From: Gymnogyps californianus | Taxonomy: Eukaryota > Chordata > Aves > Accipitriformes > Cathartidae | NCBI RefSeq assembly: GCF_018139145.2 | Contig: NC_059477.1 | Coordinates: forward strand, 42,903,502 to 42,967,501 | Length of the DNA stretch: 64,000 nucleotides | Direction of reading: 5' to 3' | Shown here: one piece after another, positions 23,353-36,559 of the stretch | Position numbering within the stretch: position 1 is the stretch's first letter | How the letters are laid out: the number at the start of each line of letters is the position of its first letter | Translations under genes and position numbers: made by a program | The notes under the pieces: model-generated | Database searches by the model: none | Seen by the model: the letters and a program-made list of their open reading frames with translations, nothing else | What the model was told of the DNA's origin: nothing

Positions 23353-26339
23353 ATATCCAACAGCTTGGAAGCTTACTGGGTGTACACAAATAAATCTCTA
23401 CCAAATTCTGTAGAAACAACTGAAGTCAAGGTTAAAGCCTCATATTTATTTATTCAGAGATCTGCTGAAGCTGAAAGCAACCACTTTTGAAGTTTTTTTC
23501 AGTAATGGCTGTATTATTGTACTATGTAAATGTAAAGACTTCCTAAAAATACATTTTATTTTTAAGGTCCTGGGGTTTTTTAATGTCATGTAAACAGGTT
23601 GTTCTTGTTTGCTCTACTTTCAATATTCTTCCAAGCACCTATGTTTGGAGATTAGCACTTGATGGACCCGTGGTATCTGCACAGATAATAACATTTAACT
23701 AACAGGATAGGACATCAGCTAGCATTAAGTGTAAAATACTCATCCTGCTGAAGTCAGTGCCGTGGGTAGTGTTGGCATCAGCAGGACAGCGGTTGGTCCC
23801 GGCGTTTTTATACTCTGCTTTCAGAGGTTTTCAATTATTTTTATGCCTGCGTGGTCTGTTTTGCAGAGGTTCATCCATATTCATACAGCGCTCTGTAAAA
23901 TTGAGTTTCATTCTGGAGTTCTCTGGTCCCTTCGTTTGCAAGGGGAGCTCCGGCTCCATCACTGAGGAGGGCTGTTAGTCTTCTTGAGTAATGAGCGTCG
24001 CTGCCTCGCGCTACCTCCTGCACAACAGAGGGGCCGGGATCTTTCCTGCCAAATTTATCTCTGCCTTTGCTCTGGGTATAACTCTGGGGATGAATTTGGC
24101 ACTCTTCCCGTGTTTTCACCTGGGGGGAAAAAAAAACCCCACCACTTCTCTGTTCCAGCAACCATGTCTAATTTTAGTTTGCTAGAGGAAAAGCATGATA
24201 AATAATTCTGTTTTCACACAAGAGTTTTTCTGCATAACTGTTGAATTCTTTTCCCCTGCAGTAAACACTCTGAGCAGGACATTTTTTTAAAATTCTTTGT
24301 TGAAATTCTCCATAGGAAAATCTAATGATGGCTCGTGACAGCCTGATCTCTAGTCTCTTACATTCAGCAAACTCTAGAAGCAGCTATACTTTTCATGATT
24401 TATATTGTTAAATTAATCAGCATTTAGATCCAATTTACCAAAGGAGGGTGTGACTTCCCTAGGGTGTTACAGAAAGTAAATGATAATTTTATCAGTTGAA
24501 GGTAAGGAGACTTGCAGTATCTTCACATCTTTGCAGCAGGAATTTGAACGTGTGAGGAACAGCAAATGCTAAAAAGGGGGTGAGGTGGGTGGATGACCTC
24601 AGGACCTTGGCACTAAATTTTTTCAAACAAAAGTAACATGTTTATGGTTTAAACCACTTCTGGGGCACTTCTCAAGCAAAGCCAAACTGAGGAATTTGGG
24701 CTCCAGGTGTTGCCCTGTTTAACCCAACGCGGTGGAACGTCCCATTTTCTTAATAGCCTCAAATGAGAGAAGAATGAACCTGTTGCACCTAGATTTCAGA
24801 TACGCATATTTTCACGGGAAAGAACTATTATATGAAGGACAAAAACAATTGCACCTTATGGTTTCTCCAGAGAATTCTTAAACAGCACTTTGGGGTTCTG
24901 GACACGCGACTGGAACAGTGAAGGTCTGTTTTGTGTTCTCCTTGAACCTTACACCTGCTCAAACGTGGATTGTTCCTGTGAATTTTCTCAGAAAATTTGA
25001 CCCTGGTTCACACAGCTATGAGGATGAGATCCAGCGCTGCAGTGCTGCTCTTCATTCTTTTTTTCTTTTTTTTGAGATGTCATTAAATAAATGACGTTCT
25101 CAGAAACTCAGTAAAACCCTTATCTTTCATATTGTTGGATTTCTATTGTATTATGCCAATGCCACTTACTGCCTGCCTTTTAGACAAAGCAGGAGGCACC
25201 GGGGTGTTCCCCCGTGCTCAGCTGTGGAGTCACCGGCAGTGTGAGCACTGCTCTGGAAAAAACAAGCACAGCGTGAAGCTCTGCTGGGGCAAATCAGCTA
25301 GGCAGACATTCTTATATTTTTTTTTTCTTGCTTAGATATAGGCTAACTTTGTTAAAAAGGTTGGTGATCACTTTGATCTATTCCAGCAACCTCTAGATCT
25401 ACTCTTGGCAGATGCTCAAGCATTGCGCGTGTCTAACCAAGAGCTGCAATCAAAAACGTGTGCTTGTTTTTCCATTTTTTGTCCCCAATCTCTGGCTGTT
25501 GCTTCCCTCCCAGCTCCCCCTCCCGAGCCTGGTCCCGCTCAGGCTCATCGCTTTCCCCTTCCCTCCCGCCTCTCCCCGGCTCTGGGTGCATGCTCCCGCT
25601 TTCTTTTAGCCAAGGCACCTGTTTGCTGTCTGCCGCTGTATAAACCACATTTGTGCAAAATCTTAACCTCATGCTTTGGGTGTAAATGCTTTAGTTGGCC
25701 CTGTCCTGGCCCCCTCCGGGTCGGGGGCTCCCAGCAGGATTTTGCAGTACGTGGGGATGCAGTTCGTCATCACAAGCTTGAGCTCTCCAGCATCCCAGAC
25801 CTGTCCTCTTCCAGCATCCCATCTCACCCAAGTGCCGGCGCAGTGCTGCTTTGAAGCTTCAGGCAGTTTATTTTAAAAAGTGTTGCATAGATTTATTTTT
25901 TTTTATTTTTAATTGTATATGAAGAGTGTTCAGCCTTGCTTTAGAGCTGGGACAAAACCACTGAAGACTTGCTAAGTCTCCCCAGCACCTGCAATCTGGG
26001 CAGCAGCAGGCAAGCGCAGATCTGAAGCCCAATACCCACTGCCCACGGCAGGTTATAGTTAATCTGAAGTTTACCTTCGTTTTTATCCTTGCAAACTTTT
26101 CTTGGAAGAAGCAAAGGAAACCAGGGCTCCACAGTAACAGAGTGTTTTCCATCACCAGAAATTAGCCTGTACGGTGTATGGAGCCTCCTCCACGAAGGAC
26201 AGGGCAGGTTAACGTGCAATCTGCTCGGCAGCCACCGCTGCCCGTGGGATGGAGATGCTGAGCGTGTGCCTGGGCTGTTTGCTGTTGTGTTACGCTCCGT
26301 TTGCTGTTTTGTTCCAAATCCCACGGGCGAGCGGTAAAC

Positions 26340-26620
26340 CTGTCATATCTGCAGGATTTCAAGTTAATTTTGCAGCTCTAATGAGGCTAATATGATGCTC
26401 CCATGCTCAACAGAAGACTGTTATCTGGATATTTTGTGTATCACCTTCTGATGGAAAATTAATTTCAATATTCAGCAGCTGCCAGAGGTTTCACTGTTTC
26501 TCCCTGGGATAACGCCTGTATCCTCATTGGCAGAATAAGCCCCTTTTTGGGTGTATTTAGATAATTTACATAAATATCTTTTCATTTCCCATGATGCTTT
26601 CTTCATGCTATCCTTGAATC
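26340..26620. promoter_or_regulatory. Candidate AT-rich regulatory block
   Basis: This non-repetitive block contains CAAGTTAATTTTGCAG, GCTCTAATGAGGCTAAT, GTTATCTGG and AAAATTAATTTCAATATTC, a concentration of TAAT cores plus one GATA-type core. No coding frame or repeat overlaps it. The call is based on texture only. Confidence 0.22.
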
Positions 26621-27998
26621 AAGGCAGAAGTCAATGTGACTATTCATCATTTTGAGGTTTCTGCTCTCTGGATATCTTCTAAGACCCATTTATGTGATAA
26701 GTGCTCATGCTTCTCATTTTGTGGCTGGGAAGAAAGGTCAGAGATTTTTCAAAACTAGCAAGGAATCAGTCTTTTCTGCAGGCAAACACTAGGCCAAATG
26801 CATTTTGAACCTCACCCCCAAAATGTGGGAAACTCAGATTGTCCACCTATCTTGACCTAAGCCAAATTAAAATGTATTTTAATAAATTCTTAAAATTTGC
26901 AAGGCAAGGGGATAGAAATGATAAAAAAAAAAATCACGTTTTGCTTCTTTTTACCAAATCAGGTTCGTTAAATCTGCATCACAGCGTATATAGCTGTGAG
27001 AGTCTTTTTAATGTATTTCATGCAGATATTGCGTATTTAAACCAAGATCGGGACCAGAAATGCTGAAGTCAGATTAAACCTTGTTAGTAAACTAACTGTC
27101 TTGCCTGTGTAAGTTGCAAGTCTCTCGGAGAAGCCTGGTTGCTCGTGGTTTACGTCTCTGCTGGTGGCAAAACCTGTTGGGTTAGCGAAGGCTGCTCTCT
27201 GCGTACGTTGCTCTGACCCCGGGCGCAGCACCTCGCTCAGCGCCGGCAGGCTTCGGCCCTTGGAAACCTTCGCCGGCACCGTCTGTGCCTGTTGCTGTGG
27301 CACTCCTGGTATATATGCGAAAATAAATCAACAGGAATTTAAACTTGTACCAAGATTCCTGTCGCTGGTTGCTGCTGTTCTGGCACAACGCGGGGCCCTG
27401 AGGTTTAACTAAAAGCAGAGAGAGTTGTCAAAGGCAGATACTGCAATAAGAGGGAACAACACACTTTTACAATCTTTTAATATTAGCTTGCTGTGGTTTG
27501 ATTTATTTATTTTTTTCCTTATTGTCCATCAGGAACAAGCAAAGACCTTGGGCAATGGGAGGCTGCCGGTGGCGTTGTGCATCCCTTTTAAAGCAAACCT
27601 CTAGCAGTGACAACGAAATCTTTCTTGGGAATTGACTGCTTTTTCTCTGGAACGTGAAAATTACTGAATTCGGAGTCTTTTTTTATTCAGCTGTGGTCTT
27701 TTCAATATGCTGTGTTTGCTATTGATTTTATTTGCTGCTCTTTGTTGAAGAGGACTTTCAAATTTTAAACCTGTCAAAACATGACTTCATCATGGAAAAA
27801 GCAGTCTGGGAGCATCAGATGGCTGAACCCCACTGGGAACACAAGGGGTGAATAATTGAAAAGCTAAAAAAAAAATGCCAGGTTGTGGACGACTCTGTTA
27901 CGCTTTTCCCTGCAAGGCTGGTGGCCTTTTTTAATGAAGTCTGTACATCTGAAATGCTCCTAAAGGAAGTATCTTTAGTGGTAACAGAGCCAGGGGGA

Positions 27999-28081
27999 TT
28001 TTTTTTTAAAAAATTTATTAATTATTATTATTATTAATTTTATTTTTTTATTATTATTTTTTATTTTATTTTATTTTTTTT
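27999..28081 (+). repeat. 83-nt pure A/T low-complexity tract
   Basis: Not one G or C occurs from 27,999 to 28,081. It begins with a T run and A run, passes through six or more TTA units (28,018-28,036) and continues as irregular TTTTA and TTATT units. It is flanked by GG on the left and GGC on the right, so the edges are sharp. Confidence 0.95.
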
Positions 28082-31000
28082 GGCAAAAAACTCTCGGGTA
28101 TGCTCGTGTGGCCTCTGATCCGCTAGCCAGAATCTTGCCCCTGTGTGCCTCTCTTTAAAATGCTTCATCGGTCGGTTCAGGAGACGCATCTGGGGCCAGG
28201 AACGCTTTGCTTTCCCGCCGCTGCCCCGTTCAGGGGGGACGAGAAGCACCCAAATGTCCCCGCCGGCAGACGGTGTCGCAGCCCTGAAAGCTGGTAATGG
28301 CCAAGAGGTAGGTCCTTGTTCAAGAAGGACCGTTCCCCACCCAAACGAAGGTGATTTTTCCCATCCTCGGTTGCCTTTTACAGAAGGAATACAGATGGGG
28401 CAGTACTTGGAGACACACTGGCTGATGCACGGATGTAGCTAAGTTTTAACTTAGGTGAGGAAGTATCTAAGTTTTAACATGGTTATCTTCAGGCTTTCCC
28501 ATCAGGGTGCTGGAGTGGCTGCGAAATCCTTACTGAGCTTCAGTATTTTCTTCAAACAATAATTAAAGAAGGAGAAAGTCAGGGGTAGAGCTCTGGACGT
28601 GAGAAATGCAAGGGGGCGGCAGTCTGCTTCCAAAATCAAGCTGGACCCAGGCAGACTGTGTCTGGGACCCAAACATCCTGCAATTAAAAGGTGAAGAACT
28701 TGGTTTTCCTCTTGCTGATGCCTATCACTGTCGTGTCTGGGGAGCTGAAATGTGAGTGGGAAGGGAATGTGGTGCAGAGCAGAGACCATACAGTAACTAG
28801 GTGAAAGAAATTACTGGGTGGAGGAACCTGAAATGAGACTTCACGTGAGAATGAGAAAGGTAATTTAAAGTAATCTGACTGCTTAAAAAAAAAAAAGGGC
28901 TTCTCAATAACGTTTAAAGTAATTTTCTTGCCACATACCAAATTCTGGGGGGCAGCTCAGGAAAGGGCTAACGCTTCAAGTCCTGATGGAGCTCAGAAGC
29001 TGCGCGTCTACGGAGGCATTTTTGTCTGCAGCCTCGGTGGTGCGGGGAGGCTTGGTGCACAGGCTGGGGGGGGTCAGTGTTCAGGAGCTTGGCTTTTTAA
29101 AATAGATGTCAGCAACTGTGCAAAATGTCCAAGTGAAGCAAGGATGTTCCACAGTGACGGGGCATCGCCAAAGAGTGCCCTGGAAAAAATAATCGCCCTG
29201 CGGCAATATTGAAACCTAATGGATTTTTCTGTGCAACTCCAAGGCAGGCAAGAGAGAAAAATCAGCTTATTTCACCGAGCATAAAGTCGTGTTGTATTTC
29301 TCCCATGAGGATCTGTTGTAGCAACTGCATGGTTATATAAAATGCCTCCATGATAAAGCAAATTCTTCTTTTCTTTTTTGCTAAAATAGGTATGTACAAG
29401 ACCAGAGAAAAATCCGGGATATTTGAATAGTGTAGGAAACGCCATTGTATCCTACTGTTATATAAATTTAGGTTCTCTCCGTCTCTAAAATCAATTGTGC
29501 TGGGAAGCAGCATTACATGCTGACACATGGAAGCACTTTGTCACAAGCAATTATACCATGCTACAGTAAATTGCCACACGATCTATTACGTTATGGGGCA
29601 CTCGATCTGGGCAACATTTTTCTTCAAATCAGCCTGCTTAATTACACGTTAGCAGAAATGGGATTTGCAAGATTTTCCTAAGACTTTTCTAAATAAACAA
29701 TATTTTAAAAAGGAAATAAAACTCAAAATACTAAATAGGAAATCTTGATATCTGTGGAAAAGACTGTTCTGTCTTGAAATAGGAGAAATGGATCTTTTGA
29801 TAATACCCTCTCACTGGAGAGCCACCTTAGAACACAAGCCACCAACCTGAATTAATCTGGTACTGCCATACATTAGAATATATTGCTGTGTGGCTTGTGC
29901 AGAATACTGGCCAGCCCTAACACCGACTGGAAGACAAAGCTGAAATATTCCCTTATCAAGGATGGGGAATTTGAAAAATAGGATTAAAATAAGACACTTT
30001 AAAACAGCCTTTTGGTGTTTTGCGGTATCCGGAGTAGTGTGCTGAGCTGGGCTGTCCCGGTGGCTGCTCTCGATGGCAAGCGTGGCCGAAAGCCCCCTCC
30101 TCTCCTTTGGGCACCCCATCTCTCCTCGGCACAGCCTAGCTCGCAGCTGGGACCAGTGCAGCAGGGAGACGACTTATTTTCTTTGCAGCTTCCCTTGTGT
30201 TTGCCATGACTTAGCAAGCCGGAGACCTTCAATTGCAGCGCAGGAGGACCATGAACAGAGGCAGGCTCTGTTTCAATCCATATAACTGATGTAACTTTGC
30301 TTCATTTAGATCATAATCACTTGCACCCAGATACGGTTTAAAAATTTCATAAATACCATTTGTTTTTGAAATGATGAGACGTTGCTGGCTGCTCTTTTAG
30401 ACAGGAGGAAGAGCATGAAAACCAAAGTTGGGGTTGAGGGGACATAGGTAATAGGTTTTGTCTTTTCATAATATGTTTTGGAAAACGTAGTTGGTAGAGT
30501 AAATATTGATGGATGGGATGTAGCAGGAGTGCTAACAGGTATTGGGGACGCTGTCAAGGGGTGCTGTTGCCTGGGAACTTATTCCCACGTGCCGCATCCC
30601 TGTGCGGGGTCCTCCTGCCCGTGCTGCCAACTGCTCTTCTCCGCCTCGTGCCTTTCTCCTCTGGGTCTCAGCTCTGTTTATTGTCTGCCTGGGCCGTGTT
30701 TCATGAATTGAATAATACCAATAAATTGGTATTACTGTCCTGTGTAATAACATTTAATGATGCTATCCAAAACCAAATAACTCTGTATTAAGGGGTCATT
30801 AACAGAACTACTTGGAAATCCTTTAGCTGAATCCGCTGATCTGTGTACATAAATGTCAAGTTTTTAGTACCTGTTTTGTACTTTGCTGGCATGCCTCCCA
30901 CAGATTTTACGTAGGCTGTAATGACTATGCAAAGGTTATAGTTTTTAAGCAAGATATTTGTGTTCCTTTCACTACAGCTGGACAATTTTCAGTTGCAAAA

Positions 31001-31285
31001 AGTAAGCTGAGATAATAGTTGCCTTTGCACAACGGAGAGTTTTGCTAGTAGTTTTGCTGCTCTCAAGGGAAAGCATTTTATGGCACTTTAACTTCTTGAT
31101 CACGTGTAATGTTTATCCATTTTTTTCCCCAACTGTAAGTCTTCTCTGTATGCCAGCGTCTCGAAAACCAGTTGCGTTTTGCACACCCCCGTGGTGGGAG
31201 CGTCCGAGCAGCTGCTGGCCAGCGGTGGATGCAGGAGCGGGGCTGTGCCCCCGGCAGCCCGTTGCTGCTGTTCCTAGCTAACGAG

Positions 31286-31311
31286 AAAGTTATCCTTTAA
31301 AGTTATCCTTT
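31286..31311 (+). repeat. Perfect 13-nt tandem doublet
   Basis: AAAGTTATCCTTT occurs twice with no spacer. It is probably a replication-slippage duplication. Confidence 0.9.
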
Positions 31312-33256
31312 AGCATGCGGGCTGGGAACGCGCTGACTCTTTGCTCTGAGTAGCCAGGCATTGCGACATCTGTTCTCTGCACTTGTTTGCAAATGTTTTG
31401 GCTGAGAGAAGTGGAGAATGATGGGGGGGTTTCAGCCGCTGCTGTTTATAAATGACTTTTCCCAGATGAACCACTTTATCCATTAAGTGCTGCACTTCTA
31501 GCTAGTTTTGTCATTGCTTCTTGTAAACCATCTTTTCCCTCTTGCCTTTTGCTTTCTGATTACATTTTTGCATGTCAATAACTTTTTTGGGCATAATCCA
31601 TAAACTGCGGTTCCTTTGTTCATTATTACCCGTTCTGACCATCTTGACAAGGACTTTAGAAAGCCTCTGGAAAGGCCTGCTCATTTTTGCAGCCTTACTT
31701 GAGGTTTTTATTCGATTTGGAGGTCTCATTTTAATTCAGTTTCACCTTAGGAACACGCATAATTTTGTAGTGGCTTAATTTCTTTGTTCCCTCTGGGAAG
31801 CAGAGCAATGCAATTGTGCTTAAGGTCCTCCAGCAGCTCCCATCCAGCACTCGGCAGAAAAGTGGGTTTTGTGGCTCCTCTCCAGCCCGCGGAGTGCAGG
31901 GGGAGCAGGGTCTATATTTAATGAAGGGCACATCTTCCCTTTCAGTGCTCTCCCTCCCTCGCAGTCCCTTTATCATAAGGACCTGGTAGCGCATCAGTAT
32001 GTGCATGGGCTCCCCATAGACTGGTCGTGGTGGAGGGAACCACCCAATATCCATCATCCCTGAGCTAAACTTCACAGCAGCAAAGCAAGCACCAGCAGAG
32101 ACGTAGAGGGGACGTGGGGCTCCTGCTGCCCCTGTGCCGCAGCCAGGAAAATGCGGGAGCCGTTCCCAGCGTGGCTGCGGGCTGGGCAGGGGACGAGGTG
32201 ATAGGGTTGGGGTGATGTCTTGGCGCTGGTGTCCTCAGTTTTGGCTCAGAATACGGACTGCGCCCAGATGCAAAACAAGGAGGAACCCAGCTTAGACGTT
32301 ATTTTTGAGCATTCTTATTTTGGGAAATAATTAATTTCTGCACTATTGTTTCAAATCTGCATATATACTTGGTTTTGAGAAACAAGACAGCTTTACCTCG
32401 CTCTTACAGAGAGGTCCCCGAGGCAGTAACCATGTTTAATTTAGCAGTTAAATTAGATTGGTTCCAGTAGCTGCAGTTGTGATCTTTGGAAACATGACCT
32501 CTGGAGATGATCTCCCCTCCCACGGATCTCGTCTGCACCGCCGTGGCTTCCGCAGCACGCAGCTTCTCAAACGCTGCAAGAAGGCGGCACGTCAAAAACT
32601 TGCTGACCCTTGTCGCTTCCTTGGGAGGGGTGCTGGAATAGCATTAACCTTGTATTCCAACCCGTGCTCGTTTGCCCGTCACTAATTGCAAAGCCGTGCA
32701 CATGTATAACTGCAATCGACGTGGCTGAGGCGTAAAGGGGGTGTGAAAAAATAATGTGGGAAGCCGACAATGTATGCTGCCGTCCAAGCCAGCTCCGTGC
32801 TGTAATGAGCTCTGCTCAGTAATGTCTGGAGATGGCATCTGAATTATGGGTTTAGCATATCACGGGCCTTCACAAAACCTGAAACGGTATCTTTGCATGC
32901 AGCGTACGAAGAGCCCCATCCTGGACCGAGAAAGCGGCTGAGATGCCAACAGCCTGGGCTCCTGAGGAGCTTTCTGCTTGGTTTCTGGGGCCGAGCTCCC
33001 TTTGTCTCTCCCAGGAGGTATATAATGAGATTTTACATGCAGATTTTTTCTCTTCTACAGTATGAATTCATCCTTTTTTCCCTGATTATGGCACGCACAC
33101 AACTGAGCGTTTGGCACCTCCCAGGTATTTTTCCACTGACTCCTTAGGGGAGTTATGTGGTGGATCCTGCTGGAATAGGTTAAGACAGCAGAAACTGTCA
33201 GGTAGATACTATCCTTCCCAAGGACATGACCACAGCACTTATGCAAAGAAGTGGTT

Positions 33257-33266
33257 CCCCCCCCCC
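33257..33266 (+). repeat. C10 mononucleotide run
   Basis: Ten C bases lie between GGTT and ATATTCC. It is one of two long C runs in the window. Confidence 0.95.
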
Positions 33267-33507
33267 ATATTCCTAGGATACAAAAAGCCAGGTAAACCCA
33301 CTGTCTTGTCACGACTGACCCAAGCGTATGCAAGCACGTTGCCCCAACAAGAGGGTTACTCGAGCTCTCCCCCGTGCCCGAGGACGGCTCACAGAGGCTT
33401 CCCCCGGGTGAGGCTGCTGCTCGGGTGGGGATGCTGCACAGCCGCTGCCTGCTCCCTGTTTCTGGTGGTTCTTTCCGCAGTGTAGAGCAGAATAGTACAA
33501 AAACATT

Positions 33508-33521
33508 AAAAAAAAAAAAAA
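33508..33521 (+). repeat. A14 mononucleotide run
   Basis: Fourteen A bases follow AAAACATT. No retroposon body is recognised upstream. Confidence 0.95.
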
Positions 33522-33621
33522 GTATGTGCACAGAGATAGTCTCGGCAAAAGGTAAATATTGCCTGAGCAGTTAGTGCTTGTGTAACGGAAATGTGATATT
33601 TTTAAACTAGAGGAAAAATGA

Positions 33622-33635
33622 TTTTTTTTTTTTTT
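33622..33635 (+). repeat. T14 mononucleotide run
   Basis: Fourteen T bases lie in a strongly AT-rich stretch that continues to about 33,980. Confidence 0.95.
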
Positions 33636-34849
33636 AAATTATGTTAATAAAAGCTGATTGGTTCCTAACTTAATTAGAGATGGGAACAGGGGAGCCTGAG
33701 TGACATCTGCTACTTCTGCCTTCCGTAACGCTTTATTTTTTCTATGGATGTCACTCGAGGAGAAGCATATTTCTTATGCATTTATTTCCAGAGAAATAGT
33801 GTTTCAATTGCTTAGCAATTAATAATAGAAATGGCTATTATGTGAAATGAAGCAAACATTGAAATATTTTATACTGTACTGTTTTCATGTTCAGTCCATC
33901 TACTAAGCAATTTTATTTCCAACCGAGTGTTACAGCGTGTGAAATACAAACCCCTAAGTTTGATTTAATATTAATAGCTGCGTGCTGATTCTCCTGCACG
34001 CATATAAAATTTCTAAAACAGGTTGGCTGGACAACATACGCTCACATTTATTCAGGCATGCTTCCCCGTTGTCCGGAGACAACAGCCTAATCCACAGCGG
34101 TGACTCCTAGGAATACCCCGAGATGGTTTTTTCCCCTTCTGGGCAAAGACGTGTTGTGTGGCAAGATGAATTTAAGTGGGAGAGGGGAAACCTGGCCAGG
34201 CCAGGGAGGAGACAAATGCTTGGCCATCTCAGCTTTCGCAAGCTTATGAGATGCTGATCCTAACGTTAAATTTTATTTTGCCTACGTATGCGGGAAGAGC
34301 GTAGCTTGAAGAGAAGGCTGGTGACCCTGTCCTGGAGGGGCTGCTGGAGGGGACGTTTCCCGGGGAGCCCCACCATGCCGGGACAGCTTGGTGCAGAGGA
34401 GGCTCGGGGGGAGCCGGCGAGGGATGTAAATAAGCCAAAGGGAATGAGAAGGCAAATCTCCAAGTGAGAGCTGGCTGAAGGCAGCGGGAGGGTCAGGTTA
34501 CCTCCGCCTGCTTTCTGGAGCTCTGTGCATCATCAGGCAGCAAACGCTGGCCCCTAACCTGCCCTGCAAAGGAAAACAAGACAAAAACCTGAAAATATTG
34601 CTTATACAGAAACACGATAACGCGCAGGAGATGCATACGAGGTCAGTAAATACTGTTCCGCAGCTAAATTAACTGCTTAAAGAATACTCATGTAAAACAA
34701 ACATTGTGTATTCCAGGAACTACTTTGACGCTATCTTTGCGCTCCACCTTGTTGCCCACTTTATTCCAGAAGCCCTCCTTCTCTCACTCCTTCATCCTGT
34801 GTTTTATTTCATTTTCAATAGGAGCTTTCACAGATGACACTTATTTACC

Positions 34850-34990
34850 ATAAATCGGCCGCAGCCGACAGCCGGGACCCAGGACGTACTCCAGAAACCG
34901 GAGCGTCATTGATCCGCATTATCACCCGGAGGCACCAAACCTCCATCTCCTCCTGTCTGGTCGCGGTCTGCAGGCTCAGCGTGCCCATCC
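34850..34990. other. Small CpG-dense patch
   Basis: About 13 CpG dinucleotides occur in 140 bp by hand count, between AT-rich flanks. It is too short for a classical CpG island. No TATA box, open frame or donor site makes it a clear promoter. Confidence 0.4.
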
Positions 34991-36559
34991 TCTAATCGCT
35001 TCTGCAGCCTTAAAACATCCTATTTATTATGTTGGGTCAGAGAGAAAGGCTGTTTATAACTCCCCAGTACCGTGTCTGGGATACTGGGTGGGACTGGGTG
35101 CTTGTAAGGGTCTGAGCAAGTATTTTTTTTTGCTGTTTTGCCCTCTCTGCTTCTGGTTCCCTGTGACGGGGAGCCCCTGGCCTGGGAAATCTCTTCATCC
35201 CATGCTTGGAGCCAGCTCGTGCTGCCCCATCATGTTTTTCTCTGCGTAATCCCAGTGCAGCTTTTGTAGCCGGCAGAGGAAACGTGAAAGTTGCCATCGG
35301 AGCTGGAAGATGTTTTTGATTTCCTTGCATAGCTTCGAACGGACGGGCAGAGAAGGGCAGCTGAGGGGCAGCAGTTATCTTGCCGTGGCCAGGTCGGTAC
35401 GGCTGCTGTGGCAGGCAGGGCTCACCGGCAAGGGGGCCTGATGCAGGATCGATAGTGATGTGCCAGACATCCAGCTCTGGCTCTATAATTCACCATTTAA
35501 CAGGGGGCACGAGCAGGAGGGTGGTGTATCCTGGCAGGAGGCAGACACAGCAGCAGCCCCTCGGTCATCTCGTCCCTGCTAGCTCCAAGTAGCATGCAGA
35601 AAATGTGTCTGAGAGCTGATATCTGCCTAAACCCAAGCTTTACCTTTAGGCTGGGCTCAGGGCCCGGCCGGTGCAGTGCCACGATGGAGGGCAGGGTGGC
35701 AGTGGGGTACCTCTGGGATGTGGTTTTCCCTGCTGCCACGATGACTTTGGGGTTAGCCTACCCCGACGGGACTGGATTTTTAAAAAGCTGGATGGTACTG
35801 CAACGTGTCAGGGTTGTTTTGCTGAAATGCTGCTAAATTATGATTTCACCTGCAAATTTATCAATCACTTTTAACTGCAGAGCCCAGGGAGCGCAGCACA
35901 CATTAAACTTGAATATGCTGTGGAAAGGACAAAAAACATTAGCGGTTATAATATATAGCAAGTTGCCATTCCCAGTGACACATATTTAGACTTCTGCCTT
36001 TAAACATACAGGGGGAATATAAAACAATAAAACATCACAGGAAAGCTGTTACATTTCAGATCAAAGTATAAATATTTAAACTCGAGGTGGCTTGAGTTTC
36101 ATTGCTCACTGTCAAAAAAAGGTTGAGGAAACCCAGCCGAGTTGGCAGAGGTTCACCCCGGTGTAGCTGCGTTAGCTTTCAAACACAAGCACGTCCCCTC
36201 CGAGCGGCGGGAGCCGTGATGAAACGGGCTCTGGGTTTGGTTTAGCAGCACCAACGTCCCCCCTGCTGCGAGCTGCCTGGAGTTTCAGCCGGCTGAAGCC
36301 GTTTCCCGGCTGTTCTCTAGCGAGAGGCGAAAATACACTGCTGAGGTTTTATCAGAAAGCTCACTTTTGGCATCTGTAAGGTTTTTTGGGTTTTTTTTTT
36401 TTTTTGCAAGCTACTCCTAGTGCAATAATTCATCTGGGATTAGCATGGAAGTAAATACTGCTAAGTTGTTATTCTATAAAAGCCAGGCAAATCTGCTTGC
36501 TCAGCCATGCCCTCGGTTCGGTTTGCCCTCGGATCCAGCACCCATCTTGCCGCGTCCCA
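34991..36559. other. Noncoding DNA, no gene recognised
   Basis: The sequence is mixed in composition, with a CpG-containing stretch at 36,130-36,330 and a T15 run at 36,391-36,405. Frames of up to about 97 codons on either strand look random. A CTCF-like string near 35,497 is only a partial match. Nothing else is identified. Confidence 0.5.
36391..36405 (+). repeat. T15 mononucleotide run
   Basis: Fifteen T bases follow GGTTTTTTGGG and precede GCAAG. Confidence 0.95.

Larger units (their letters stand above)
22741..27998. other. Noncoding single-copy DNA, no gene recognised
   Basis: This stretch holds the A/C-rich tract at 23,241-23,352, a possible old repeat relic at 24,440-24,560 (CTTCCCTAGGGTGTTACAG then GCAGGAATTTGAAC, similar to the 'acttgcccaaggtcacacag ... 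aggaattgaac' core of old SINEs) and a GC-richer patch at 25,490-25,850. That patch contains a 149-codon frame opening only from TTG. There is also an AT-rich enhancer-like block at 26,340-26,620 and a small CpG-dense spot at 27,190-27,290. No gene is recognised. Confidence 0.55.
28082..34849. other. Noncoding single-copy DNA, no gene recognised
   Basis: Simple features are A12 at 28,885-28,896, C10 at 33,257-33,266, A14 at 33,508-33,521 and T14 at 33,622-33,635. A 13-nt unit AAAGTTATCCTTT is perfectly duplicated in tandem at 31,286-31,311. TAAGTTTTAAC occurs twice close together near 28,440 and 28,470. A perfect AATTGC-TTA-GCAATT inverted repeat lies at 33,806-33,820 in an AT-rich stretch. 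A strong acceptor-like string ends at 33,060, but no convincing exon follows. No gene is recognised. Confidence 0.55.

Noticed and set aside
25405..25854. 149-codon frame with Pro/Ser-rich content
   Set aside because: It opens from TTG and its composition follows the local C-rich strand. No domain is recognised.
33040..33125. Strong acceptor-like TTTTTTCTCTTCTACAG followed by a short open segment
   Set aside because: The only nearby donor is weak (GTATTT) and the resulting 63-bp segment resembles no known exon.
35497..35510. CTCF-like string TTAACAGGGGGCAC
   Set aside because: The core AGGGGGCAC fits but the upstream positions do not. A position-weight-matrix score would be needed, and the partial match is likely to occur by chance.
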